From the NCBI GenBank assembly GCA_964036155.1, contig OZ038422.1, forward strand, positions 3,929,201 through 3,993,200: a stretch of 64,000 nucleotides of DNA, written 5' to 3'. The first letter of the stretch is position 1; each line of letters opens with the position of its first letter. Both the position numbers and the translations under genes were made by a program. Positions 12,840 through 26,115 of the stretch are shown here, piece by piece. Under the pieces are notes generated by a model. It saw only the letters and a list, made by a program, of their open reading frames with translations, did not search any database and was not told the DNA's origin. The DNA is from Diploscapter coronatus (Eukaryota; Nematoda; Chromadorea; Rhabditida; Rhabditidae).

Positions 12840-14209
12840 CGTATCATTCTCATTTGAAATATATACATTAAAATGCATATATTATTGTCATTTGGGCACC
12901 TATTATTTGACGAAATTTCATTCTGACATTTTTTCCCTGCTTTAGATTATATTTACTACCCCATTACAATAAATTTCGTCGTTGGTCATTTAGTAGCTGA
13001 ATTTTTATAGTTCAAGATATCATGCATAATTTCGACTATTTGGAGACCGCGTGTCCTCGAGTTCCTCGTGCTATGCGAAATGGTGTATGGTTAGGGTAGG
13101 GTATTGAATGGTAGAGCTTCTTTTTCCACACTATTCGTATAGTATATGTGGCACGAGGGTTCTCGCTTTCCAGATTGTCCATAGTTTCATATTTTTAAGT
13201 CAACTTAAAATGCCAAAAAGCAACTGATTGGATATTCTTCTGAGTGATATTTTTCGCGGAAACCTACATGCTGTGGAATCCCTTCCGTAATGCATACAAC
13301 GAGAGGAATCTCGGCGTCGATGGCTTCCTCGATGGCATCGGCAGCTCCTCCAGCAGGAACGTAAATCACGGAAGCATCAGCGCCGGTCTTCTCCCGGGCC
13401 TGGAAAATCATGTTATTTATGAGTTCTTTCTCATATAAACTAATATTTCATTTGAATAATCGAATTTAATAAAATTTGAGGCACACATGAAGAATTGGTT
13501 GGCAATCGGGATAATTCGTAGCTTCATACCCTACGAAATAGTACGGGAAAAGATATCATCCTGTTTCGTTCTATACTCTTAACTATGGACTACGAAACTA
13601 CGAATTGTTCAAATTGTCAATTAGCTTAACGCCTAATCGAGTATTATTCTCTACCTCTTTGGATGACACATTCAGTTAGGAGTCTTTGTTTCAAGGAAAT
13701 TACCTGTTTAACATCCCTGAATACAGGCAACCCAAGATGTGTGGTGCCTTCCTTCTTCGCATTCACTCCACCGACCAACTTCGTGTTGTATTCGAGCATC
13801 TGCTTGCCATGGAAAGTACCCTAAGCATACATTGTTCTAATATACTTCAAAACTGAACGTAGCTTACAAATACGTTTCTCAACTGATGCTGTGAGGCTAT
13901 CATTCATGAAAACTAAATCACCTGTTTTCCAGTGAACCCTTGAATTATGACTTTGGTGTCATTGTTAATTTTGAGATTTGAGTAGGTTTCACTATAATTG
14001 GAGGCGGTTCGGCAGCCTATAAAACGATTCGCATTACAATTCCATGAATATTATTTACATATAATTCTGTACTGCAAAGACAAAGATGAATCAGATAACT
14101 AAGGTTGAGAATAATTTGTATTATATTGAAACATAACTGAAATATCTTTAGCCATAATTTTACCTAATCTCGCAAACGCCGAAACGCTCCTTCGACTTGA
14201 GCCTAGCAT
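11320..14209 (-). CDS. Succinyl-CoA synthetase alpha subunit, mitochondrial
   Basis: Nine exons on the minus strand: 14164-14209, 13922-14016, 13704-13820, 13268-13399, 12614-12742, 11942-12113, 11823-11896, 11527-11658 and 11320-11388. They sum to 966 nt and 321 residues. The alpha subunit pairs with an ATP- or GTP-specific beta subunit in the TCA cycle and carries the phosphohistidine. That residue is His274 in RRMGHAGAI. Other signatures are GFTGKQGTFHGKQ at the CoA-binding end, [31 protein letters not shown] and [11 protein letters not shown]. The start [15 protein letters not shown] is an Arg/Ser-rich mitochondrial presequence on its own short exon. Introns hold two foldback sequences and a run of 32 T at 12802-12833. 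The acceptor before exon 8 reads ATAAG instead of TTTCAG, yet it is the only AG that keeps the frame. Confidence 0.97.
12802..12833 (+). repeat. Homopolymer run of 32 T
   Basis: An uninterrupted T run in an intron of the minus-strand succinyl-CoA synthetase gene, just upstream (in + coordinates, to the right) of exon 5. It is likely length-variable and a spot where assembly or polymerase slippage could occur. Confidence 0.9.
13049..13166. repeat. Foldback sequence in an intron
   Basis: The arms pair imperfectly: a left arm beginning CCTCGTGCTATGCGAA and a right arm ending in ATTCGTATAGTATATGTGGCACGAGG. The centre is non-coding. It looks like a small MITE or a degraded foldback inside the succinyl-CoA synthetase gene. 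Confidence 0.5.
13510..13616. repeat. Foldback sequence in an intron
   Basis: Inverted arms: the left contains AATTCGTAGCTTCATA and CCCTACGAAATAG, and the right contains ACTATGGACTACGAAACTAC and GAATT. It lies between exons 3 and 4 of the succinyl-CoA synthetase gene. There is no coding potential. It is probably a small non-autonomous element unrelated to the one at 13049-13166. Confidence 0.5.
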
Positions 14210-15447
14210 CTCTCTTTTTGTTCGTCTCCGATTTTGTTCCTAGAAATTTATCTTCAGATTTCGATTCATAAATAAGGCGAAACACACAATTAAAGAAAAC
14301 AAATAGCGCCGCTGCCGAATTTAACGATTTTGCATTCGTCGCGCTAAACGGCGAAATGAATGGCGAGAAATTGAAGAGCAATCCATAGATTGTCCTGGGT
14401 TTACTCGAATTACTCCTGCATTGTCGTTGTTTTCAAAAGCCTTATTTAATACTTATTTTCGCGAAACAAATTGATTTTGGAGGTTATTCTGGCGAAAGTG
14501 AAAAATACTGCGAATGAAAGAAGTCGACGATGAATCATTCATGAAGCTGCATTGAAGAGTTTGGCATTCGCCACGTGAATTTCAATTGGATACGTTTTTA
14601 TGTTAACCATATGTTTTCAGTTTAGTATATTTTTCATTGAAATATTTCGTCGCTTTTAGCTTAAAATATTTATCAAAAATACTAAATAAATAGTTCGAAA
14701 TCGTTAGATATTCTCGAATGTATGAAACAATTAAATACGAGCTCGTAATTATCGATGAGCATTTGACCGGCTATTATGAATTGCGCACTTAACCATTAGG
14801 GAAATGAATGAGGTTATAATTTATTTGATGTCTTCCTCGCATTAATATGTTTTTTCACGCATTTAGAATTTGTAAAAATTTGAAATATCAAAGTTTTAAG
14901 GTTTACTTTTGTTTATTTCAATCAGTTGTCATTACTCTAGCAACTTCAACACGTCTAATAATTTCTCCACTATTCAATAACTCGCAATTTTATTTTTCCT
15001 TTTTCTGCTACACTTCGATAATTTCTATCCCGCAACTTTTGCACTATTGATTGATAGTTGGATCTCGTAAACGAGTTATCACTCAATCCAGTATCTCTTC
15101 TAAACTCTCATGACTATGAGGGCTAATTCGATACTAATCGTCCAGCACTATGTGATTCTCTATTTTAGCTACTCGGTCACTTACAATTAACCACTTTATC
15201 TTATTCCGGGGTCTAATCTCTATATTATCCATTTTTATCTCCTCTTCCCACTTCGCCCGTTGTCAGGACAACTCAGCTCATCTCCAATATCCCTCACTTC
15301 GCAGCCCCTCATTTCTGATAGATTCGCTGATAGCCATGCATAATTTATTTCGCTGAATTTTTGATATTACACTATTTGCAGAGAACATTTTTATCGAATC
15401 ATTGACCTTTCTCTTTTCGAAACTAATCGTCATGATTTTAGGATAAA
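14210..15447. other. Intergenic region between divergent genes
   Basis: About 1.2 kb of AT-rich DNA between the start codons of the succinyl-CoA synthetase and MXRA7-like genes, presumably holding both promoters. I see no exon, RNA gene or repeat that I can support. Confidence 0.5.
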
Positions 15448-17036
15448 ATGCCTACGTCATACCAGATGTTCGTTGCTCAACTACAAGATTTTCTTCAACA
15501 ATATGGAGGACACTGGCTTGCAGGAACTGTTGTTGTAGGTTTCAGAAAATAGAAACTTAAGAAGTGGAATTACGAAAATTAAATGGCTTGCCAACCGTAT
15601 AGTATTTCTAAATATTCAAAAACTTTTATCAAAGTTATGAGTTTCCCATATTCATTCTATTATCATTTTGCATAAGATGTGCAATTTCAGGCAAGTATTG
15701 CCATTGGTCTGTTCGTCCATTACTGGCTCAATATTCGACCTTTCAAGAAAGTTCGGGAACGCGATTTATTGGACACGCAGGATGCAAAACTCGATGAGCA
15801 AAGTAAGGCTTTTCTTATTTGAAATTCGAGAACCAGCAATTTCAGTTCGAGAGCAGCAGAAATCTGATGGCGGCAATGTCAAGTTGGTAGGCAAAATGAT
15901 GAATACAGTGAGCTATTATTTATTCGAATAAAGACGCGCAAGTTACTACTAATAATCAGCATGAATAGAGATTCCACTTCTGAATTTTTGACGCATACGA
16001 TTCATAAATAACGATAAATATTAAATATTTAACTTTTTCAGAGCGATTTCGCCAAGCGCCACACTGTTCATTTTAACGATACCCCAAAAACAGGTTGGTA
16101 AATATTCTTAAGTTTCGTTTTCTAAATTCCTCGAAATAAAAAGTACAAGTATTTTGTGCATTTCAGATTCGATTAAGTCGACGACAAAAGGCGCCGGAAA
16201 TGAGAAGAACGGCGAAGGAGCGGGAAGTGACGAGAGCGATGGAAGTGAGAAAGAGTCAGAGGAAGAGACGCTCATGCAGCGAGATAAGGATTCTGATTCG
16301 GGTACGTTAAAACATGCAATCAAAGCTGATTGAAAATTAGAAAATATTCAAATTATGGCTAAAAAGTTATAGGATATCAATTGAAATGCTTAACGTTTGC
16401 TCGGTAGACTTTAGGTAGCTTTATATCGAAATTTGCCATCCTGTATCGACCAATATGTTGTAAATAACTGAGAAATATGCAAGAAATGGCATAAGTTTTA
16501 TTTTAGACGAGTACGAAATGCCGCCGATGAACAATCGGTACGTGAAGAAGAAGACTATGAAAGTGCCCGCGCCGAGCATGGACTGTCCTGAAGACAATTT
16601 GGAAGCTGCACGTTATTTCAATGTTTCAATTTTCATTGATTATTTTCAGAACGAGGAACACGAACGGGATATCGTTGCGAAGATTGGAGAGCTGCATGGA
16701 AAATTGGCGACGGCTCGACTTCGATCACAAGCACGAAAGCTGGAGCAATCGATGACTCAAGAGGAAAGGGAAGAGGTAAAATTGAATTGAATTTACCACA
16801 TCTTAAATTAGCCTTTGTTAATTCGTTAGATTTGCAACTATTATTAATGAAATAATTTGCGTCACCTGACATAATTTTGAAACATGCTCAAAAATTATAT
16901 TTGCTAATTCCAGGAAGCCGCAGTGAGGCAACGTCAACTCGAGCAAATAATGCAGGTGATGATGGAGAATAAGGACAAATTCGGAATGCCTTCAGAGGAT
17001 GACGTCAAAGATCAACTCAGGATGTACAACTTCTAG
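15448..17036 (+). CDS. MXRA7-like single-pass membrane protein
   Basis: Exons 15448-15534, 15691-15802, 15846-15907, 16042-16093, 16167-16301, 16507-16775 and 16914-17036 give 840 nt and 279 residues. A hydrophobic segment at about residues 25-42 (AGTVVASIAIGLFVHYWL) is followed by a long charged region with an acidic Ser/Glu-rich tract. The C-terminal block (RQRQLEQIMQVMMENKDKFG ... DDVKDQLRMYNF) closely resembles the C-terminus of vertebrate matrix-remodelling-associated protein 7 (the KEQLAAIFKLMKDNKETFG ... QEQLRLYDM region). MXRA7 function is poorly known. The 16507-16775 exon contains an intron-like 39-nt stretch ending TTTTCAG at 16649 that stays open and in frame, so the exact structure there is uncertain. 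An acceptor-like ATTTTAG ends at 15441, seven bases before the ATG. AATAAA is at 17528-17533. Confidence 0.82.
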
Positions 17037-17286
17037 CTTTTATCTTGATGATACACATTTATCCATTATTGTCTTCTTATTCACTCTGCAATTCAGATTA
17101 GCGTTTTTTAGTTTTGCAATAATTTATCTAGTCATAAATCATGATGAATTCGACAGAAATAGTTACCAATTTTCTTTCGCATTCATTTGAAATTTCTTGA
17201 AACTTGCATTTTTTAAAATTAAACATTATTAATAATGTCGGATGCTATCTTTGTGATACTAACTTGTGTAAATATTTCGACAGGCA

Positions 17287-17392
17287 ACTGTTACTTGACG
17301 AGATGACGAGACCTTCTTTTCCCACACTATTTCGCCCTACTTTCCTTCCCTCCCCTATCTCTAACTATAGCGTCTCGTCATATAGTAATTGC
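17287..17392 (-). mobile_element. MITE-like element, copy 2
   Basis: The reverse-complement partner of 8784-8897. It starts TTACTTGACGAGATGACGAG and ends CGTCTCGTCATATAGTAATT. It lacks one CTCGTCAT unit at one terminus that the first copy has, and it differs at a few internal bases. It lies between the stop codon and the polyadenylation signal of the MXRA7-like gene, so it is probably transcribed in that 3' UTR. Confidence 0.85.
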
Positions 17393-17533
17393 CACTTCGA
17401 CATGTACAGCTTTATTAGCTCCTGCATACTCGTTGATCTCATCTGTTCTATTTGAATTGTCCTGCGGGCGAACCTTTTCCGTTCCATTTAATATTTGATG
17501 TGAGCATATTTAAATTGATATTCGTGTAATAAA

Positions 17534-20500
17534 TCGTCATACATTTACAAATGCGTTCCTAGTACCACATTTTATCGGCCATTCAGCGTTCATTTCAATG
17601 GCCATTTTTATTTTTGCATAAGTGGCATGCCAATAAAAATGGCATTGATAAGTTCCATCATAATATTGCATGCTCTAAACCTGACGAAGTACTAACTAAT
17701 TCACTAATTTCTAGTTTTTCTTCGTGAACTATGGTAAAACTTATTTACTTGAATTTCAATATTTCATACCAAATGGTCATGTCTTTCATATTTATGGAGT
17801 TTCGTCCCATTTCGAGTTTAATCCCCAGCTTTCGCGTGTTTCGTTTTTGTTGACGACTTCGAAGAAATGCAACGTCTGAAAGTCTCGCGTATCGGTAGGA
17901 TTAGAAGTTGATGTGCAAATGGACGAAAAGGCCGTCTGAAGTTGAAAAGACGAGCAATCATGAAACTCGCATTCGACGTGACAAATGAATTCAACACGAC
18001 TCTTCTGAAGTAAAATGAGGGCTTATTTGTCAGTTTACAAATTCGCGATTCTGGAGGAATTTCATGATTGCACGTTTTTTCGTTTTGATATGTTGCAAGA
18101 CTTTACAAATTCATTTGGCTGATTTTTAAAAATAAACACTTTATGAGCTACGCAAATTTCTTATGGAATGATCAATATCTAAATGCATTGCAGTTCATGT
18201 TTGCGCAAAATTCCATGTCTTTATGTTTCAAGATATCTCAGATCAATTGACCTAATGATAGCGATATTACATGAAAGGGGTTTTTATTCGTACTAGTTTT
18301 CTTATTTGAGCGTTTAAGAATTTCAATTATGAAAATTCGGAATCGAAGTCTGAGTTGGAAACGTGTGCGGCCCTGGGATCGTGATCGGAGAATCAGAGTT
18401 TCGAACGTGCCAATTTTCTATCTTTACAAAAATCGACACTCGTGTGTTCGTTCGTTTTGTGTGTGGGAGAATGCGTTAATCGAATCAGGTTGACAGGTTC
18501 ATTTCGATTGCCATTTACATTGCTTTTGGTTTGCTTCTGTCTTTATTTCTGTTTTTCATCGTTTGCTCTTCATCGTTTCTCTCTGCCTCTCTGCAAAGTA
18601 ATTGGATGAGAAGCTCTGGCCGAAGAGCTACAAGGCACTTCGTTGCGCTCCAGAGACTGCAGCGGAAAGACGTATGAAAAATTTTGAGATTTCGAAGAAT
18701 TTCACTTATTCATTAGAATGAATTGTAGGCGAAAATACTCCGAAATTTATTAGCAGGAGTGACCGCAAAGCCACTATTGTCAATTTTTGATGTTAGGATC
18801 GTAACGCTAAAAATATTTAGTTATATCCTTTAAGTATAATTTGATGACTGGCCCTCATAACATTTGTGGAATCATCAATTTGAATCAGATTTCCTACTGA
18901 AGCGTACATTCATAACTCGAATGTATTGAACTTTATTATGAAGGATACGAACTCGAGAGTTTGAAAACCCTCGATATTCATCGTTTTCAATAGTAAATTT
19001 TCATGTTTCATGACTACTCCCCTTGCAAACGACAACTCAATTGATTAGTTCGAATATGCCCCTGCACTTTCTCAGAATCATCGTAATCCTCACCTTCTCA
19101 TAAGGCATCATTGTGAACCTTCTTCTCCTTCTTCTTCATTTATAGTCAGTGAAGAGAGGTCGAGAGGGCCCAAATGAGTGGAGAACAAAGACAAGGAATG
19201 TGCGAAAGCGGGCAGTCTGAAGTGAGTCTCGGAGCACCGAAAAACCCCTGGAAGGAGGCAACTCAATTTTCCAATCAACTGCCATTCCTCTCTTCGATGG
19301 AAACGATGGAAGGCAGACTTCCGTTCGACAGTTTGGCAGAAGCATTCCATTTCATTTCTTTGTTTTCTTCGTTCCCTTTCTTTCCGTTCCTGCATTATTC
19401 ATCAGAACTGACTTTCGGCTTCCGACCTTTGTCAATCAAACCTAAGCGTTCGCTAGCGATTTATTTTCTGCACGAATTATGCCTCGGATTTGTCTTGGTT
19501 GAATGTTGTAGAAATATCCTTGCCAATGATATCAAATATGCTCTACTCGAATGAACATCATGGCACAGTTTTTATTCAATAAGTTTCCAAATTTTCTTTA
19601 ACTAAGCTCTTACCACCATGATTGCTTCTGGTTGCTCGTGTGCAATACTTGAAATGAAAATTACTTTGTTATTTGAAAAAAAAACTAGAGGAATTCTTGT
19701 TCCTCCATTAAAGATGTCAACGAAATCCGATATGAATTTGTTCGGACGATTTTTAATTTCTTCGAAAAATGGATACTTCCGTTCCAAACATATTGTGCGT
19801 GTTGCGAGTGCAAATTTAGCCAATCTGATGAATAATCCATAACATCATCTTTTCTGAAAACTCTCAGCAGATTACCCTGTTTTGAGATATTCTTATCGAA
19901 TCTTCTACACTTTACCATCTAATTACCACGATAATTTATGAACTTACTAGTTTTTCCTTATTTTTCTATTACTCTAAATTGTATGATTCTTTTCCGCTAA
20001 ATAATCTCGAGTAAAAGTTTCTGCAGTTCACCTATTCTGAGACGTTAATCATGAAATGATTGAATTTGACAATTTTTATCCTGCTATAAGGATTGCAAAG
20101 AATAACTTCCGTCATCTTTTTTTTCATTTGTTGTCCCCTTCCAAGTCACCTATTTTGAGCCGTTTTTTGTCGAGTTTTAATTTGACATGTGCTCTTCAGA
20201 TCGTCCCTTTCCATCCCTAGCAATTCGCTCATTATGCTGCCCTCTTGCATTCCTGCCTTTCACCGTGTCACGAGACGTTCTTCTAAATTTGTGATAAAAA
20301 CGCAAATTAAAAATGTCTAAAGCCTCTTTTCCTGATGCGCTCAACTCAATGAAAACGCACAAAAACGGTTATTTGAAATGCAAATTCTACTTCCTTGAAA
20401 TATCGAACACATCGCATTTTGATCTTTTGATGTTTCGAAATATTCGAAAGTTCAACTCGGGCTCATAGAAAAAAAAACGATCTGCTCTGTCTATCATGTC

Positions 20501-23500
20501 TATATAAATGAAATGTCGTAATTTTGTCAAAAATCTAAACTCGACTTTCTTGAAATGCTTCAAGGATTCTCGTCCCTTTCTTTGGATGTAATTTGATGTT
20601 TCTGAACTTATATCAAATCTACTTTATTTCAATTTTTTCTAATCCTCAAAACGGAAATCACGTTTAGAGATGTGCGTAGTAGACTTCTTATTATTTTCTA
20701 ATGAATAGTGACAACTCGTAGCGAGAAAATTACGAGTTTGAGTCTGGGATTACATGATTTTCGAGCTATCGGGTTAAAATTCAGGTTAAGATAATACTTT
20801 TATCACTATGTACAGTAGTGAGTCCGTCATATACTATCAATCATGATCTAGAATGTTTGCATGATGAAAATTATGTAAAGGGATCTCATAATTGAGCACA
20901 TTTATGCATTGCGCTACAATTTCGTTTGGCGTTGTGGTATAATTTTATTTTCTAAAGTCACGATTTCTTGAATCATATAACGTTATATTTGTCGTTGTGG
21001 TTCGACATAATCGCTTCATATCCATGCATTTCTATGCGCATATTTTTCAGATAATTAGCCATCTAGTCTTTGCTCTCAGCCATTCAATCAACGCAAGAGT
21101 GTCTAGAATTCATAATTAAACTTGGTTGCATTTTTTAATTCAGGAGAAGAAAAACCTCGCTTACAATTCATTGAAGAGTTGTCAGTAATTTACAAACTGA
21201 TCTTTATTCTCTCTTAAATTTTTGCTGAACTAAAATCTATCTGCATGTCATTCACAGGAGAAAATTAACTAATCATCAAGAAGATTTTTGAAATCCTTCT
21301 TGCTGTTATACATTTCAGTTTTTTGAATATTTCATTGGTGCTTCGACATAAATTATGAAGACAAACCTAAACCTTAGAGCACTTTTCTTTATCTATACAA
21401 AAACGTATGCAAAATAACAGGCTAGAAACTCCAGATCCAATATTTCTACAATATAGTTCAATTCGTGCAAAAATTCTAGAAGACTTTTTTATTTGACCTA
21501 ACTTTTGATTCCGAGATCCGGTAGCCCATGATAGAGATACCCTTTGCTCACCTAATTTAGTAGTCATAAATAGTATTTATTTCCTTTTTTATTACTTCAT
21601 CAAACTTTTTCGCTTCATGTGCCACGCACAGAGAAAATTCTATGCTTTGCTCATAACTTATTATTGAATCACTTCGCCTAATTGAATGCTCAAATCCTTT
21701 AGATATTATTCCTGAATTTCTGATACCGAAATCAGAAATCTGAAGGCTGAGATCTAGCGAAATAGAATCTTCCATCATTTTGCTATTTTGAGTGCAAAAA
21801 TACTCGACTCTCATGAAAGACTTTAGCAAAGTTTATTTAAGTTGTCACGTAAGAATTTTACTTATGTTTCGAATATTCCCTGATCTATTACTATTTTCAA
21901 TATTATTTGATGGAATTGTCCAAATATTTCTTACAAAAATATGTAGTTCATGGTATGATCCCGTCTACATTGCGGATGCACGAAGTTCGGAGAAATTGTA
22001 ATTTCCAAAACTTCCCTCCCAAAATAACCCTTGTTTCAATTTCACCTTTTCTTTGCAATATGCCTCTAGTTGAAGTTCGTGTACCATTATTATATTTATG
22101 AGATGCCCCATAAAAGTTTTCGAGTGATATCTCCAAACTGGCTAAAGTTATAAACCCATCAGTATACTGCAAATCATTGATTCAAGAAGGAAAAACTCAT
22201 TTTCATCATAGATAGTAGCAGCATGAAATTGTGTGTCATCAGTAGCGATTTAGTATAACATGACTATCGTAATTTCACTTCGAATTTTTTTTGCAAGTAA
22301 TTTACCAGTCAGCAGTCATCCAAAGTTCATTTTCATCTCATTGTGCTTATTTTGGCCTCCTGCCTCTTCAGCATTCTTCGCCTCACAAGCTCTGCGTGCA
22401 TCGTCCAATTAATCAGCAGCCCTCCCCACTCCTTTCCGGGCCTCTTTTTCATCCCTTCATTCCCCTATTCTTCACTCTTTCGGCTTTTACCTATATTCTC
22501 CATTCTCATCCTTGGAATAGTCCTGTCGAAGAACGCTCCAAAGCGAGGATTATGTCATGAAATATCGCTTCGAGATTTTTTTTACAACTGTCCCTGCACG
22601 TAACGGCATAGATTTGCTTTATGCTGATGTTACTGCAAGATTGTGATTATTTGAATATTTTGTGATAAGAATGAAGCCTGAAGCTCAGCAGGTCTACGCA
22701 GAAGCTTCTCTCCTAGTTAACTATAGTTTGAAAATATCATAGCTACCAATCCCTAGAATTTTCTCGGCGTCACTTCTATTGTTGAAGCGTAAAATTTCAT
22801 TTTCTAAAGCTTCATTAAATCCATTTTATCAATGAAAAATCTCATTTCACTAATCTTGTCGACCATCTTACCTCCCCTATAGAATTTCGGCCTTCAAGCT
22901 CTATCGTCGCGATTTCGTCCGATGATGTGTAGCTCTCATCCAATTGTCTATGCCTCTATTTACTGACCGACTATTTCCCCTATTCATTTATTATATCTTA
23001 TCTGAGCGATGTTTTTTCTCGTTCATCAAGGCTCAGTTTCATACTAGAATAGCTTTTTCGGAGGTTATTTCGTTCGCGAAATGCTATGTCTGGGTTATAG
23101 AAAATTGCATGGACCATAATTGTTCAGCCTCCTGCATTATACACCGTCGGAACACCAATACTAACTGTATAAAAGACATCGGCTCTTTTTCTTATTTCTC
23201 CCTTTTGCCATACACACCTTCGCCTAAAATTCAGTGTCTAATACAGACGGTGTATAATATAGCAAGCTTAATTGTTCGAAAACTCTCAATTATTTCCACC
23301 CATTTGTAAAACAATTCATAAAACTTATTATATCAAATTAAAACAAATTTCTGTCTGAAATAGGCTTCGACATTTTTCTATATGAAAATGCAATTCTTTT
23401 TTCCTGATTTTGTGAGAAATAGTTTGTTTATTTATCAACATAATTCCTTAGAAAGTACTAGCAGACGTTACACTCTGAAATTTGTTCATCTCCGAGATTT

Positions 23501-26115
23501 TTTCAAATTTTGTTAGACCCATTTGATTGGCATTTTGCTAGCACAAAATAATTCTGCAACAAAACAATATTCGGATAATTAATAGTCATGCTAGATAAAT
23601 GTGAAGGCTTGCAACATGCTGTTTCCATGTTTTCATCACATTTCATGCATAAGTCATTGCTTCTATGAGAATGTTTCTCCGCATATTTCTGAAAAGTTTT
23701 AACCGTTCTCTGAAATATATGTAGGAAAAATATCATTTTTCCCCTAACTTACCTTAGTTTACCTAATAAGCTAGCACGTCATTGCTTTCCGAATTGTCTC
23801 GTTTTCTTTTATTTTTATTCGAACCCATCCGAACATTTCACATTTCGCCATTTCGTCTTTGATCTCCACTAATTAATTCTGCTCCTGTCATCTTGTTTTA
23901 CTTCTACATGCAAGAATTTCTGCAGAACTCGTCGAAATTTTGGAAAAAGGTATATTGCTGCCTAAGAGAAATATGCCTCACAAATCAGGGACGTAATGTG
24001 TACAATTAGTATGAGAAATGTTGATTGAAGTCATTAAAACATAATCTTGTAATAAATCACTACAATTTCATTTACATAATTTGAAACTTATTCGAAGTGA
24101 ATTTATCATCAGAAGGTCATAGCAACTATTTCAAGACTTCCTTATAAATTTACAAATTGCTGCGTCGAGCTTCTATTTCTTCTTGGATAATTAACTCGAA
24201 TCTGGCATGCGATTTCTTCTTCCCTTTTATTCAGAATTTCAAATTCCTCCGTCATTTTTCATTTCAATTTTAATTCCACGTTTCTTTCATTTTTCTCCCA
24301 ATTTGTTACGTTTTCGTTCCTCCCTTATGGCCTATCACATGTGAAAATGTAAAAATGTGCTACTTTTACTCTTCCACATTTTGTTTCGCACGTTTTTAGC
24401 GAAACTTTTTCCGAGACTTTCTATTTCCGTATTTACGATTTTGTTGATTACTTTTCTACTTCGAAATTCTCTGACGTAAAAATTGTTCAACAAGTATTTG
24501 CTGCTTGGATATATTTCAATAATCTGAATTTTTATTTATCTCTAAATATCTATTTGTGATTTGCTATCGTAAAAATAAAACTGGAAACTATCATGAATAA
24601 GTATCTTCCAACTAATTTGAAGAGTTGCTCATGGATCTCTTGGTTGCAGAGAAAATCTTTTATCATCATTGAAAACGTTTGAAAAACACCTGGCATGTTT
24701 TTCATCTATTTGAATAGTTTTTTTTCCATTTCAATACAGCCCGTAGTTTCGGCGTATTCTAATAGATATCACTAGGAAAAAAACCATTTGGCACATCCTT
24801 CAACACTTTGAACAGGCACTTCATCTCAAGAAAATGATAATTGTCTCATATCACATTGAAGAGTGTCTTTTAAAAGACACCTGACATCTCTTCCAAATGT
24901 TCTGATAGGTTTTGCACCTTCAATTCAATCGTTGGGTCTCAAATAAACGTTGGAAAATAGCTTCCAATAGCCATCTGTTATATCTTTAAAACTTTTCCAA
25001 GCCTGATTTTTGTCCCGAAACCTCGTGTTTCATAACTCTGCCTGCAATGCAGAAAGGTTCTGCAAGTAACGGCGGCGAACTTTGAAGCATCATACTAAAA
25101 AGAACGAGATGAAGAAATGAAAGAAGCGAACAACAGCCGCAAAAATAATAGAGGAGTTGGGGAGAAAAAGATTGAAGGTATTGACGTTTTGAGACTGATT
25201 TACTGATTATTTGAGGTCGAGATTCCTGCGAAGTGCGACGAGTTTCGAGTTACTTGTTCATTACTTACTAACTTCTTGTACATTGGATTTTACATTCCGA
25301 ATCTTCGCTCAAGGTTTTGAGAATACCTTCTCAATTTTTCGCCTTGTATTTTTCATAAAATACGTTTCAAAATTTCACTTATCAAGTCTGCAATTTTATT
25401 GCTAATTTTCTCTTTTTACATTTTATTTACCGTGAATCAAATAGCCTACTGATTAGTTGAGGTTCGAATTCCTGCAGAATGCAACGGGAGTCGGGTTACT
25501 CTAGGATTGACTGTCAACTTTTACATTGATTATGATATTCTTTCATTTTATAGTCTTTTCAAAGCATTTTTCCCGTTTTCTTTAAAATAAGTTTCTAAAT
25601 TTCATTTATCAGGTTTTCAAATTTTGCACAAATTTAACCTGTTTTTAAATGAAGGTTTTAAACGAAATTAGGTTCAGTGATAACTCGATGTCTGACTTTC
25701 TGAAAGTGCATCAGGAGTCGAATTTCAGAAGACAGTGAATTCCTTGAATTACCTGATAGCCTGTACACTCGCTTTGATATTCTATTCTCTATCACGCAAA
25801 GTCTAAGTGTTCAAGAATTTTCTCCACTATTTAAAATAAGTTTCAAAATTTCATCTACCAAACCGAGTATTTTATCGCCAATTCTGTTTTTGAGTCGTTA
25901 AAACTAAAAAGTGGTCATATTGAAACAGGGTTCCTAGATTCTTTCATTTTGTAGTTTTCTAGAATTCTAAAACATTTTGAACCTGAATTCTTGTCTAATC
26001 TTCACCATATCTAAATGATTTTGCGTAGTCGTAAATTCGTCGTGTTCGTGAACTTATCGTGGAATGCTCGTGATTGTCAATATCGTCTAGTGATTTAGCT
26101 ATATTTCAGGGAAGC
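17534..26115. other. 8.6-kb region without a supported gene
   Basis: AT-rich DNA from the MXRA7-like polyadenylation signal to the next start codon. Reading frames here are short, low in complexity or pyrimidine-rich, and none joins into a spliced gene by phase. A degenerate tandem repeat fills 25197-25900. The region may be the upstream part of the gene at 26116, with non-coding or missed 5' exons, but I cannot show that. Confidence 0.4.
25197..25900 (+). repeat. Degenerate tandem repeat, three units of about 220-250 bp
   Basis: Three successive units share ordered landmarks. One is a word near TACTGATTATTTGAGGTC / TACTGATTAGTTGAGGTT, followed by AATTCCTGC or ATTCCTGC. The other is a later block, GTTTCAAAATTTCACTTATC at about 25366, AGTTTCTAAATTTCATTTAT at about 25590 and AGTTTCAAAATTTCATCTAC at about 25838. 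The copies have diverged clearly, so the duplication is old. No protein reading frame runs through it. Confidence 0.6.

Noticed and set aside
19174..19554. 126-residue open frame on the + strand
   Set aside because: No recognisable domain, and an overlapping open frame on the opposite strand. It lies in a region without phase-consistent neighbouring exons.
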